From the NCBI RefSeq assembly GCF_900113745.1, contig NZ_FOQL01000007.1, positions 1 to 64,000 on the forward strand: a stretch of DNA of 64,000 bases, given 5' to 3'. The DNA is from Pseudomonas guineae. GTDB lineage: Bacteria; Pseudomonadota; Gammaproteobacteria; Pseudomonadales; Pseudomonadaceae. A program made the position numbers and the translations under genes. Below the pieces are notes generated by a model that saw nothing but the letters and a program-made list of their open reading frames with translations, had not been told where the DNA came from and made no database searches. This document shows positions 34,204 to 43,358 of this stretch, in pieces; the stretch's first letter is position 1; each line of letters opens with the position of its first letter.

Positions 34204-34950
34204 TTAATGTGCGCGCCACTCACCCAAGCGAGCGCGTAAGCGAGCGGCACATTGACTGTGTAGTTGGCTTACGCGTGACTCGCTAACCCCCAACACCGCG
34301 CCGATCTCTTTAAGGTTCAATTCTTCATCGTAATACAGTGCCAGCACCAAGCGCTCACGCTCCGGCAGATTGGCGATGGCATCCGCCAAGGCCGCCTGAA
34401 AGCGTTCATCTTCAAGATCACGAGAAGGTTCAAGGTGGTGGTTGCCCGTATCTTCGGCCAACTCACCGTGCTCGCCGTCCTGCAATAAGTCGTCGAAGCT
34501 GAACAGGCGGCTGCCTAAAGTGTCGCCAAGAATGCCGTAGTAATCCTCGAGACTCAATTGGAGTTCGGCCGCAACCTCTTGATCTTTAGCGTCGCGACCG
34601 GTTCTAGCCTCAACTTTTCGAATGGCGTCGCTTACCATGCGGCTATTGCGGTGTACAGAACGGGGGGCCCAGTCACCTTTGCGCACCTCATCGAGCATGG
34701 AACCGCGAATGCGGATGCCAACGAATGTCTCGAAGCTCGCACCTTTGCTGGAATCGTATTTTTTTGACGCTTCGAGCAGGCCGATCATCCCGGCTTGGAT
34801 CAAGTCGTCAACCTGCACACTGGCCGGCAAGCGTGCCAGCAGGTGATAAGCAATGCGTTTGACTAGAGGCGCATAGCGCTCGATCAACTGGTGCTGGGAG
34901 TCCTGCGCCTGCGCTTTGCTATACATACGAAGTCCAGAGGCTGCTGTCAT
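34204..34950 (-). CDS. fliA: flagellar sigma factor FliA (sigma-28)
   Basis: A 248-aa sigma factor for late flagellar and chemotaxis genes. Region 2 (HQLIERYAPLVKRIAYHLLARLPASVQVDDLIQAGMIGLLEA, read in part), region 3 (LQLSLEDYYGILGDTL) and region 4 HTH (LNLKEIGAVLGVSESRVSQLHSQ) are intact. It overlaps fleN by 4 bp. It is normally held by FlgM, which is not in the window; FliA-type promoters are seen at 27086-27112 and 23202-23228. Confidence 0.96.
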   Translation of the reverse strand: MTAASGLRMYSKAQAQDSQHQLIERYAPLVKRIAYHLLARLPASVQVDDLIQAGMIGLLEASKKYDSSKGASFETFVGIRIRGSMLDEVRKGDWAPRSVHRNSRMVSDAIRKVEARTGRDAKDQEVAAELQLSLEDYYGILGDTLGSRLFSFDDLLQDGEHGELAEDTGNHHLEPSRDLEDERFQAALADAIANLPERERLVLALYYDEELNLKEIGAVLGVSESRVSQLHSQCAARLRARLGEWRAH

Positions 34951-35789
34951 ATGGCCGTGTCTGCGATCGGCTGCTGCACCAAGCGTTCAACAAAGAACTC
35001 TAAATGACCACGCGGGTTGGCCGGTAACGGCCAAGCGTCGACTTTCTGAGCGATTGCTTTGAACGCCAGTGCGCATTTCGAGCGCGGGAAAGCTTCGTAA
35101 ACCGCGCGCTGCTTCTGCACGGCCTTGCGCACTGATTCGTCGTACGGCACTGCGCCCACATACTGCAGAGCAACGTCAAGAAAACGATCAGTGACCTTAG
35201 TCAACTTAGCAAAGAGGTTACGACCTTCCTGCGGACTATGGGCCATATTGGCCAATACCCGGAAACGATTCATACCGTGATCGCGGTTGAGCAACTTGAT
35301 CAGCGCATAGGCGTCAGTAATCGAGGTCGGCTCATCACATACCACCACCAGCACTTCTTGTGCTGCGCGCACAAAGCTGACTACACCATCGCCGATACCG
35401 GCCGCGGTGTCGATAATCAGCACATCGAGGTTGTCGCTGATATCGCTGAATGCTTGGATTAATCCAGCATGCTGCATCGGCGACAGCTGCACCATGCTCT
35501 GAATGCCTGAAGCGGCGGGCACAATGCGAATACCACCAGGCCCTAGCAACAGCACGTCACGCAGCTCGCACTCGCCACTGATAACGTCTTCAAGAGTGCG
35601 TTTAGCACTGAGCCCCAACAATACATCGACGTTAGCCAAGCCCAAATCGGCGTCCATCAACATAACCCGGCGCCCCAGATCAGCCAGGGCCAATGCCAGG
35701 TTCACTGAGACGTTGGTCTTGCCGACGCCACCTTTGCCGCCGGTCACCGCAATCACCTGTACGGGATGCATACCCATAATCTCTAACAC
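34947..35789 (-). CDS. fleN: flagellar number regulator FleN (FlhG)
   Basis: A 280-aa MinD-like ATPase that limits flagellar number and acts as antagonist of FleQ. KGGVGKTNVSVNLALALADL (deviant Walker A), MDADLGLANVDVLLG and LIIDTAAGIGDGV are visible. The GTG at 35789 gives 280 aa, the length I recall for P. aeruginosa FleN; the ATG at 35777 has an AAGGTG upstream and is a credible alternative. Confidence 0.94.
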   Translation of the reverse strand: MLEIMGMHPVQVIAVTGGKGGVGKTNVSVNLALALADLGRRVMLMDADLGLANVDVLLGLSAKRTLEDVISGECELRDVLLLGPGGIRIVPAASGIQSMVQLSPMQHAGLIQAFSDISDNLDVLIIDTAAGIGDGVVSFVRAAQEVLVVVCDEPTSITDAYALIKLLNRDHGMNRFRVLANMAHSPQEGRNLFAKLTKVTDRFLDVALQYVGAVPYDESVRKAVQKQRAVYEAFPRSKCALAFKAIAQKVDAWPLPANPRGHLEFFVERLVQQPIADTAI

Positions 35790-35854
35790 CTTGTCTAACT
35801 TCGACTGGGACCACTTGGTCGGCTACACACCGCTCAATTCCAACAGCATTTCAC

Positions 35855-37153
35855 TTAACTAACGTGCCGTGCGGGCTGCTGGTAAAGACCGGAAAACATC
35901 TCCGCCATCGTATCCTCGCTCGGTTCTTGGGTCGCTTGCAGCCCAACGGCCCGGCTAACCAATTGATGACTGCGCGGAATCTGCAGATCATCGGGAATGC
36001 GTGGCCCATCAGTTAGATAGGCTACCGGTAGACGTTGGCTAATAGCCAGTCCTAAAACCTCACCCAAACTGGTGGCTTCATCCGCTTTGGTGACAATACA
36101 GCCAACCAGGCCACAGCGTTTGTAACTATGGTAGGCGGCTTTCAGTACTTGGCCCTGACTGGTTGCGGCCATCACCAGATAGTTTTTTGCGTTAATGCCT
36201 CGGCTGGCCAAGGCTTCCAGCTGCATACGCAGCGCCGGATCATTAGCCGGTAGACCGGCCGTATCGATCAGCACCACACGCTTACGCGCCAACGGCGCTA
36301 GGGCCTGGGTCAACGACTGGCCTGGGTCGACCAAGGTGACCGGCACGTTAAGAATACGGCCCAAGGTTTTTATCTGCTCCTGCGCGCCAATACGGTAGCT
36401 GTCGAGGCTGACCAAGGCGATATGCTGCGCGCCGTACTTGAGCACATAACGCGCCGCAAGCTTGGCCAACGTTGTGGTCTTGCCCATGCCAGCGGGGCCA
36501 ACTAGGGCAATCACGCCGCCCTCTTCCATCGGCTCTTGCTGCGGCGTCTTGATCGCATGAGACAGATGCGCCAACAGCATGCGCCAGGCCTGACGCGGCT
36601 CGGCAATATTGGCGACGCGCTCAAGCAGCGCTTTCGACAGATCGGCGGATAGCCCCATACGCTGCAAGCGGCGCCATAAATTAGCTTGCTGTGGCTGGCG
36701 GTTCTGCAACTGGCCCCAGGCAATCGAACCCAGCTGTACTTCAATCAGCTCACGCAGGCCATGCAGCTCAAAGCGCATGGCGTCCAGGGCACCCTGGTCA
36801 GCGGAGGAAGATGATGAGCGCGCCGGTAGCAGCGCCTCAGCCAAGCGATCGACAGGTACGCTGGCCGCAGCGCCAAACAACTGACGATCCTTGCCCGCAT
36901 CGACTTGAGTGCGCGTAGTCAGTTCGGCCTGGGCCGTGGCGATTTTCGCCTGGGTTTTGCGTAACTCGGCCTCTAACGCCGGATTAGGCTGACGGGACGG
37001 CGCGGCAGGCACTTGATAATCCAGTGCGGCAGTCAGTTCGACACCGCCGGCAACCCGGCGGTTGCCAATGATCGAGGCATCGGCACCCAGCTCATCACGC
37101 ACCAGCTTCATGGCGGTACGCATATCGGCGGCGAAAAAGCGTTTGACCTGCAT
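35855..37153 (-). CDS. flhF: flagellar polar-localisation GTPase FlhF
   Basis: A 432-aa SRP-type GTPase that marks the polar site of flagellar assembly. The N-terminal B domain (MQVKRFFAADMRTAMKLVRD) is followed by a linker, the N domain and the G domain with GPAGMGKTTT (G1), LIDTAGLPANDP (G3) and VTKADEA (G4). It lies between flhA and fleN in the usual order. Confidence 0.95.
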   Translation of the reverse strand: MQVKRFFAADMRTAMKLVRDELGADASIIGNRRVAGGVELTAALDYQVPAAPSRQPNPALEAELRKTQAKIATAQAELTTRTQVDAGKDRQLFGAAASVPVDRLAEALLPARSSSSSADQGALDAMRFELHGLRELIEVQLGSIAWGQLQNRQPQQANLWRRLQRMGLSADLSKALLERVANIAEPRQAWRMLLAHLSHAIKTPQQEPMEEGGVIALVGPAGMGKTTTLAKLAARYVLKYGAQHIALVSLDSYRIGAQEQIKTLGRILNVPVTLVDPGQSLTQALAPLARKRVVLIDTAGLPANDPALRMQLEALASRGINAKNYLVMAATSQGQVLKAAYHSYKRCGLVGCIVTKADEATSLGEVLGLAISQRLPVAYLTDGPRIPDDLQIPRSHQLVSRAVGLQATQEPSEDTMAEMFSGLYQQPARHVS

Positions 37154-37168
37154 GGCCTATAACCTCGG

Positions 37169-39298
37169 TTAGTTCTGCCCCACCGTCGCAACGATGGTGA
37201 CCTGCTTGTTATCCGGAATTTCCTGGTATGCCAGTACATGGATACTCGGAACCGCCAGCCGCGCGAATCGCGAGAGCATCGCCCGGACCGGACCAGCCAC
37301 CAGCAGTATCACTGGCTTGCCGAGCATCTCCTGGCGCTGCGCCGCTTCCACTAGGGAACGCTGCAGCTTCTCGGCCATGCCCGGCTCCAGGAGGATGCCC
37401 TCCTCGGAGCCTTGACCGGCCTTCTGAATACTATTTAGCAATATTTGTTCCAACCTTGGCTCAAGGGTTATCACAGGCAGCTCCAGCTCTAGTCCCACAA
37501 TGCTTTGCACAATTGCCCGAGCTAACGCGACGCGCACTGCAGCCACCATCACGGCGGGATCTTGACTCTTCACCGAGACGTTGGCGATGGCCTCGGCAAT
37601 GGTGCGGATATCGCGCACCGGCACCTGTTCTTGCAGCAAGCTCTGTAGCACCTTGAGCAAGGTCGACAGGGAAATCATTCCAGGCACCAGCTCTTCGGCC
37701 AGTTTGGGCGAACTCTTGGCCAGCAGCTGCATCAACTGCTGCACCTCCTCATGGCCAAGCAGTTCATGAGCATGCTTATGCAGCACCTGATTAAGGTGGG
37801 TAGCGACCACGGTACTGGCATCCACCACGGTGTAACCGAGGGATTGCGCTTGGTCACGCTGATTCGGGTCGATCCACACCGCCTCCAGGCCAAATGCCGG
37901 ATCTTTGGCGGCAATGCCATTGAGTGGGCCGAAGACCTGACCAGGATTAATCGCCAGCTCGCGATCTGGATACACCTCGGCCTCGGCTACGCTGACGCCC
38001 ATCAAGGTCAACCGGTAGGCACTGGGCTGCAGATCAAGGTTGTCGCGGATGTGCACCGAGGGCATGAGAAAGCCCATTTCCTGGGAGAGCTTCTTGCGTA
38101 CGCCCTTGATTCGCGCCAGCAGCTGACCACCCTGATTGCGATCAACCAGCGGGATCAGCCGATAACCAACCTCTAGGCCGACCATATCCACTGGCGTGAC
38201 GTCATCCCAGCCTAACTCCTTGACCTCTTGAGCCTTCTGCGCCGGCAGCAACTCCTGCTGGCGCTGCACTTCCTTAACTTCGCTTTCTTTCGTCGTACGC
38301 TGCTTGTTGGCTATCCAATACGCGGCACCCGCCGCCACTAGCCCCAGGCTGATAAAGGAGAAGTGCGGCATGCCAGGCACCAAGCCCATGGCGATCATCA
38401 CCGCAGCCGTCACCGCCAGCGCGCGCGGCGAAGCGAACATTTGCCGATTGACCTGCGCGCCCATATCTTCCGAACTGGAGACCCGGGTGACCATGATCGC
38501 GGCAGCCGTCGACAGCAGCAGCGAAGGGATCTGCGCAACCAAGCCATCACCGATGGTCAGCAAGGTATAGATACGGCCCGCGTCAGCAAAGCTCAGGTCA
38601 TGCTGGAAGATCCCGATGGCCACACCGCCAATCAGGTTGATAAATAGAATCAGCAAACCGGCAATGGCATCACCACGCACAAACTTGCTGGCACCGTCCA
38701 TGGAGCCATAGAAGTCGGCTTCCTGGGAAACTTCACTGCGCCGCAGCTTGGCCGTTTCCTGATCGATCAAACCGGCATTGAGATCGGCGTCGATGGCCAT
38801 CTGCTTGCCGGGCATGGCATCCAAGGTGAAGCGCGCACTCACTTCAGAGATACGCCCAGCACCCTTGGTGACCACCACAAAGTTGATGATCATGAGAATG
38901 GCAAACACCACGATACCGACCACGTAGTTACCGCCGATCACCACCTCACCGAAGGCCTGAATCACCTTACCGGCGGCATCATGGCCGTCTTGACCATTGA
39001 GCAATACCACCCGAGTAGAGGCGACGTTAAGCGCCAGGCGCAGCAAGGTTGCCGCCAGCAGAATGGTTGGGAATACCGCGAAATCCAGCGGGCGCAAAGC
39101 ATAGATCGCCACCAGCAGCACCACGATCGACAGGGCAATACTGAAGGTGAACAGTACATCGAGCAGGAAAGGCGGAATCGGCAGCATAACCATGCCGAGC
39201 ATGACCAGCAGCATCAGCGGGATGCCCAGATTGCCCTGCTTTAACCCCGACAGGTTGCTGCGCACGTCACCGATCATTTGCGAGCGATCTATTGCCAC
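37169..39298 (-). CDS. flhA: flagellar export protein FlhA
   Basis: A 709-aa core of the export gate. Eight membrane helices occupy about residues 20-330, with the FHIPEP-type loop region (SARFTLDAMPGKQMAIDADL NAGLI), then the cytoplasmic domain that binds chaperone-substrate complexes. It has its own sigma-54 promoter 57-74 bp upstream and a FleQ-like site in the leader, and heads the flhA-flhF-fleN-fliA operon. Confidence 0.97.
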   Translation of the reverse strand: MAIDRSQMIGDVRSNLSGLKQGNLGIPLMLLVMLGMVMLPIPPFLLDVLFTFSIALSIVVLLVAIYALRPLDFAVFPTILLAATLLRLALNVASTRVVLLNGQDGHDAAGKVIQAFGEVVIGGNYVVGIVVFAILMIINFVVVTKGAGRISEVSARFTLDAMPGKQMAIDADLNAGLIDQETAKLRRSEVSQEADFYGSMDGASKFVRGDAIAGLLILFINLIGGVAIGIFQHDLSFADAGRIYTLLTIGDGLVAQIPSLLLSTAAAIMVTRVSSSEDMGAQVNRQMFASPRALAVTAAVMIAMGLVPGMPHFSFISLGLVAAGAAYWIANKQRTTKESEVKEVQRQQELLPAQKAQEVKELGWDDVTPVDMVGLEVGYRLIPLVDRNQGGQLLARIKGVRKKLSQEMGFLMPSVHIRDNLDLQPSAYRLTLMGVSVAEAEVYPDRELAINPGQVFGPLNGIAAKDPAFGLEAVWIDPNQRDQAQSLGYTVVDASTVVATHLNQVLHKHAHELLGHEEVQQLMQLLAKSSPKLAEELVPGMISLSTLLKVLQSLLQEQVPVRDIRTIAEAIANVSVKSQDPAVMVAAVRVALARAIVQSIVGLELELPVITLEPRLEQILLNSIQKAGQGSEEGILLEPGMAEKLQRSLVEAAQRQEMLGKPVILLVAGPVRAMLSRFARLAVPSIHVLAYQEIPDNKQVTIVATVGQN

Positions 39299-39316
39299 AC
39301 CACTACCCCAGCCAAT

Positions 39317-39328
39317 TCAATCTTTTGA
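39317..39328 (-). promoter_or_regulatory. candidate FleQ site in the flhA leader
   Basis: TCAA-N4-TTGA palindrome (39317-39328), matching 11 of 14 positions of the FleQ consensus GTCAATAAATTGAC on the minus strand. It is downstream of the sigma-54 promoter, the atypical location known for FleQ at flhA in P. aeruginosa. Confidence 0.55.
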
Positions 39329-39354
39329 CGCTTTGCGCGCCTCTGGGGAAGGAA

Positions 39355-39372
39355 TTGCAAGAAGCTGTCCAA
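39355..39372 (-). promoter_or_regulatory. sigma-54 promoter of flhA
   Basis: Minus-strand TTGGACAGCTTCTTGCAA with GG and GC exactly 10 bp apart, as required for RpoN -24/-12 elements. It is the only strong signal in the 130-bp flhB–flhA gap. Confidence 0.75.
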
Positions 39373-39428
39373 CTTTGCCTAGCGTAGGTAAACAGCAGGT
39401 AAATGCGCTGATTGCAGCGGACGAATGA

Positions 39429-40565
39429 TCAATCGTCGCGGCGTAAATCCGGCGGGATCGGGATATCTGGCAGCGGCCCTGGACGTTTGCCTTTACCCGC
39501 TTGGTACTGACGCAGCTGGTAGACGTAGGCCAGTACCTGAGCAATCGCCAAATAAAGCCCCGCGGGGATCTCCTGATCCAGTTCGGTGGAGTAGAACACC
39601 GCTCGTGCCAGGGCCGGAGACTCCAGCACCATGACCTTATGCTCATTGGCGATTTCACGAATCTTCAGGGCTGTAAAGTCGCCCCCCTTAGCCAGCAATA
39701 CCGGGGCGCTGCCTTTGGCCGGGTCGTACTTCAAGGCCACCGCAAAGTGCGTCGGGTTGGTGATCACCACATCGGCGTCCGGTACCGACTGCATCATGCG
39801 CCGCTCGGCCATTTCGCGCTGCAACTGACGAATACGCTGCTTAACCTCAGGCTTGCCCTCGCTGTCTTTGTACTCGTCGCGCACTTCCTGCTTGGTCATC
39901 ATCAGCTTCTGTTTGGTGCTCCAGAGCTGGAAGGGCACGTCTACGGCAGCAATCAAAATCAACCCGCAGGACATCCACAGCGCACTCCAGCCCACCACAG
40001 TCATCGAGTGCATAATGGCCGACTCTATCGGCTCATGGACAATCGCCAGCAGGTCATCCTGCCAAGCCGATAGCACCGTAATGCCCACCAGCAGAATCAG
40101 CACGAACTTAGCCAAGGCCTTGAGCAACTCAACCAGCGCCTGGGTGGAAAACATCCGCTTGAGCCCCGCCAATGGGTTCATCCGGCTGGCTTTTGGAGCC
40201 ATGGCCTCTGCGGAAAAAAGCCAGCCCCCCAAAGAGATCGGCCCAACGATAGAGGCAATCAGCAGCAGGATAAACAACGGGAACAGTGCCTCGAGAGCAA
40301 TCTGCCCGGAAGCGGCAAGCCACAGCCCCATGCTGCGTTCATCCATGATCACCTCGCGAGGCAAGGAGAAATTGCCACGCATGATCTCCAACATGGAGTT
40401 ACCCATGCTGCCGCCAAACGCCAGCAAGCCGCCAAAGCCACCCAGGGTTACTGCCAGGGTATTGAGCTCTTTGGAACGGGCAATTTGGCCCTTCTCACGG
40501 GATTCGCGTAAGCGTTTCTCCGTGGGTTCCTCGCTTTTATCGGCACCGCTCTCGGATTCGGCCAT
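39429..40565 (-). CDS. flhB: flagellar export switch protein FlhB
   Basis: A 378-aa protein with four membrane helices and an autocleaving cytoplasmic domain. The NPTH site is at residues 270-273 (VVITNPTHFAVALKY), where self-cleavage switches export from rod/hook to filament proteins. It is the last gene of the fliLMNOPQR-flhB operon, 3 bp after fliR. Confidence 0.97.
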   Translation of the reverse strand: MAESESGADKSEEPTEKRLRESREKGQIARSKELNTLAVTLGGFGGLLAFGGSMGNSMLEIMRGNFSLPREVIMDERSMGLWLAASGQIALEALFPLFILLLIASIVGPISLGGWLFSAEAMAPKASRMNPLAGLKRMFSTQALVELLKALAKFVLILLVGITVLSAWQDDLLAIVHEPIESAIMHSMTVVGWSALWMSCGLILIAAVDVPFQLWSTKQKLMMTKQEVRDEYKDSEGKPEVKQRIRQLQREMAERRMMQSVPDADVVITNPTHFAVALKYDPAKGSAPVLLAKGGDFTALKIREIANEHKVMVLESPALARAVFYSTELDQEIPAGLYLAIAQVLAYVYQLRQYQAGKGKRPGPLPDIPIPPDLRRDD

Positions 40566-40568
40566 GAA

Positions 40569-41345
40569 TTACCCTGACCTCGCCATTTCACGGAGAAACT
40601 GCAACGCCTCAGTAGCAAACACTTGGTACTGAGCAAGAATATCGCTCATGCCAATCCACACAATCACCAACCCCAGCACCAGCGTCAGTGGGAAGCCGAT
40701 GGAGAATATGTTGAGCTGCGGGGCAGCCCGGGTCATGACCCCAAATGCCAGATTAACCACCAGCAGTGCAGTGATTGCCGGCAGCACCAACAACAAGGCA
40801 GCTCCCATTACCCAGCTCAGTTTATTGGCAATTTCCCAGTAGCTGTCCACCAAAAAACCACCGCCGACCGGCAGGGTGAAAAAGCTTTCGGTGAGCACCT
40901 CGAACACCACCAGATGGGCGTTCATGGCGAGGAACAGCAAGGTCACCAAAATCATAAACACCTGGCCGATTACCGGCACCGAAATGCCGTTGGCCGGGTC
41001 GACCATAGAGGCGAAACCCAGGCCCATCTGCATGGCCACAATCTGCCCGGCGATGGCGAATATTTGGAAGAAAAGCTGCAGAACAAAGCCCAGCATCACG
41101 CCAATCAGGATCTCTTGAGCGATCCAGATAAAAGCCTGCACGCTGATAGCATCGACCACCGGCATCGGCGGCAGGGTCGGCATGATGGCCAGGCAAATAG
41201 CCACAGCTAAATACAGACGCACCCGGGTCGACACCAACTGGGTGCCAATGATCGGCATAAACATCAGCAGCCCAGCAATGCGAAACAGCGGCAGCAAAAA
41301 GCTACCCACCCATGCGCCGATCTGCTCGTTGCTTAGCTCAAGCAT
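40569..41345 (-). CDS. fliR: flagellar export protein FliR
   Basis: A 258-aa inner-membrane export-gate component with about five to six helices; NGISVPVIGQ and the GLGFASMVDP segment are family features. It forms the gate core with FliP and FliQ. It starts 1 bp after the fliQ stop. Confidence 0.95.
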   Translation of the reverse strand: MLELSNEQIGAWVGSFLLPLFRIAGLLMFMPIIGTQLVSTRVRLYLAVAICLAIMPTLPPMPVVDAISVQAFIWIAQEILIGVMLGFVLQLFFQIFAIAGQIVAMQMGLGFASMVDPANGISVPVIGQVFMILVTLLFLAMNAHLVVFEVLTESFFTLPVGGGFLVDSYWEIANKLSWVMGAALLLVLPAITALLVVNLAFGVMTRAAPQLNIFSIGFPLTLVLGLVIVWIGMSDILAQYQVFATEALQFLREMARSG

Positions 41346-41346
41346 G

Positions 41347-41616
41347 TCAACCGATCAGCTGCGGAATATTCATGATCAGGTTCTCGGTGTACTCCATCAG
41401 CTCCCGCACCAGCCAGGGGCCAGCGAAGATCAGCACCAATAAAATAACCAATAACCTCGGCAAGAAACTTAAGGTCTGCTCGTTGATCTGGGTAGCCGCC
41501 TGAAACATTGCCACTAGCAGCCCCACAATCAAACTAGGCACAACCAGGATCGCGACAATGCTAGCGGTCAGCCACAAGGCACCGCGCACAATATCCACTG
41601 CTACTTCAGGCGTCAT
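41347..41616 (-). CDS. fliQ: flagellar export protein FliQ
   Basis: An 89-aa export-gate subunit with two membrane helices; VGLLVAMFQAATQINEQTLSFLPR is the classic family sequence. It lies between fliP and fliR. Confidence 0.96.
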   Translation of the reverse strand: MTPEVAVDIVRGALWLTASIVAILVVPSLIVGLLVAMFQAATQINEQTLSFLPRLLVILLVLIFAGPWLVRELMEYTENLIMNIPQLIG

Positions 41617-41618
41617 GA

Positions 41619-42407
41619 CTAAGTGCCTCCGAAACTGGCGGCCAGGGTACCCATGATCAACGCCCAGCCATCAATCAGGACAAACAGCATGATTTTGAAC
41701 GGCAGGGAAATGATCAGCGGCGACAGCATCATCATGCCCATCGCCATCAGAATACTGGCCACTACCATGTCGATGATCAAGAACGGGATAAAGATCATAA
41801 AGCCGATTTGGAAGGCGGTTTTCAGCTCGGAGGTGACGAAGGCCGGCACCAGAATAGTCAGCGGTGCATCTTCCGGCGTGGCGATATCAGTGCGTTTGGA
41901 TAAGCGCACGAACAGTTCCAAATCACTTTCACGGGTCTGCGACAGCATGAAGTTCTTGATCGGCCCTTCAGCTTTGAGGATCGCATCCTGAGCGGTCATC
42001 TGCTCGCTGAGGTAGGGCTGCAGGGCTTCGCGATTAATCTGATCAAATACCGGGGCCATGATAAACATGGTCAGAAAAAGCGCCAAACCAACAAGAATTT
42101 GGTTCGACGGCGTTTGTTGTAGGCCCAGAGCCTGACGCAGAATCGAGAAGACGATGATGATCCGGGTAAAGCTGGTCATCAGCATGACAAACGCAGGGAT
42201 AAAACTCAGCGCGGTCATGATCAGCAAGATTTGCAGGCTTACCGAGTATTCCTGCTGCCCTTCGGTGTCGGTACTCAGGGTGATCGCCGGAATCGATAAC
42301 GGGCTGCTGCCCGACTGAATCAGCGTACTGCCAGTCGGCGGATCTGCGGCGAAGGCAAGCGAAGCCCCCAGGCTAAAAACCAACACCAGTAACAGACGAA
42401 GCATCAC
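41619..42407 (-). CDS. fliP: flagellar export protein FliP
   Basis: A 262-aa protein with a cleaved signal peptide (to about residue 21) and four helices. MLMTSFTRIIIVFSILRQALG, TPSNQILVGLALFLTMFIM and SELKTAFQIGFMIFIPFLI are the conserved segments. It forms the pentameric ring of the export gate and overlaps fliO by 4 bp. Confidence 0.97.
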   Translation of the reverse strand: MMLRLLLVLVFSLGASLAFAADPPTGSTLIQSGSSPLSIPAITLSTDTEGQQEYSVSLQILLIMTALSFIPAFVMLMTSFTRIIIVFSILRQALGLQQTPSNQILVGLALFLTMFIMAPVFDQINREALQPYLSEQMTAQDAILKAEGPIKNFMLSQTRESDLELFVRLSKRTDIATPEDAPLTILVPAFVTSELKTAFQIGFMIFIPFLIIDMVVASILMAMGMMMLSPLIISLPFKIMLFVLIDGWALIMGTLAASFGGT

Positions 42408-42835
42408 GACTTGTCCTTCTGATCCTTGCCCAACAGCTCCATCAGGCGCTGGGCAAATTCGGTCGAAGCCGGCTCGGCATCCGGCAAATGTACCGGCTCC
42501 TGCATGACATGTAACGCGGTGATATTGCCTGGCGTCAGCCCCAGCAACACTTGCTCGCCGCCCACCTGTACCAGCACCAAGCGGTCGCGCGGCCCCAGGG
42601 CTTGGGTGGCCATGACCTTAATCACCTGACCACCACGCGGCACAATCTGCTGAACCCGGCGCATTAACCAGGCCAGCAGAAAAATCAACCCGATCACCAA
42701 CAGCAAGCCCAACAAAAGCTGCACCAACTGCCCACCCATACCCGTGCTAGCAAGCGGGGCAGCCGCTTGTGCTACGGGTTCGGCAGCCGTTGCGACAAAG
42801 GGCAGAGCCAGGCCCAAAAGGAGGGTTCTATGCAT
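42404..42835 (-). CDS. fliO: flagellar assembly protein FliO
   Basis: A 143-aa protein with an N-terminal signal-like region, one membrane helix (LVQLLLGLLLVIGLIFLLAWL) and a small basic cytoplasmic domain (QALGPRDRLVLVQVGGEQVLLG). It helps FliP assemble. Confidence 0.94.
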   Translation of the reverse strand: MHRTLLLGLALPFVATAAEPVAQAAAPLASTGMGGQLVQLLLGLLLVIGLIFLLAWLMRRVQQIVPRGGQVIKVMATQALGPRDRLVLVQVGGEQVLLGLTPGNITALHVMQEPVHLPDAEPASTEFAQRLMELLGKDQKDKS

Positions 42836-42837
42836 GG

Positions 42838-43323
42838 TTAGCGCAACTTCTTGATGCGTTCACTGGGACTGATCACGTCGGTCAGGCGAATGCCAAATTT
42901 CTCATTCACCACCACCACTTCGCCATGAGCAATCAGGGTACCGTTAACCAACACATCCAATGGCTCGCCGGCCAGACGGTCCAGCTCAATCACCGAGCCC
43001 TGGTTAAGCTGCAGCAAGTTGCGAATAGTGATATCGGTATTACCGACCTCCATGGAGATCGACACCGGGATATCCAGAATCACATCCAGATTCGGTCCAT
43101 CCAAGTTAACCGGCAGGTTGTTCTTGGGCGCGCTGCCGAACTCTTCCATGGGTGCACGCGGGACTGACGGCGCCGAATTGCTCGCGGCGAGCATGGCGTC
43201 GATATCGTCTTGCCCGGCATCACCGGCCTCAGACAATGCTGCAGCCCACTCATCGGCCAGTGCCTGCTCTTCAGGGGAGCTGGCCTCTTCGCCTTCATCA
43301 ATATTGTCGTTTTCGTCTGCCAT
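42838..43323 (-). CDS. fliN: flagellar switch protein FliN
   Basis: A 161-aa C-ring protein. The acidic N-terminal extension (DENDNIDEGEEASSPEEQAL) precedes the SpoA/FliN domain (LDVILDIPVSISMEVGNTDI ... LNQGSVIELDRLAGEPLDVL, read in parts). A GAGGAAG ribosome-binding site is present. It completes the C ring with FliM and FliG. Confidence 0.96.
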   Translation of the reverse strand: MADENDNIDEGEEASSPEEQALADEWAAALSEAGDAGQDDIDAMLAASNSAPSVPRAPMEEFGSAPKNNLPVNLDGPNLDVILDIPVSISMEVGNTDITIRNLLQLNQGSVIELDRLAGEPLDVLVNGTLIAHGEVVVVNEKFGIRLTDVISPSERIKKLR

Positions 43324-43358
43324 CGTTCTTCCTCGGCTGGCGTGAATAGGGTTAACAG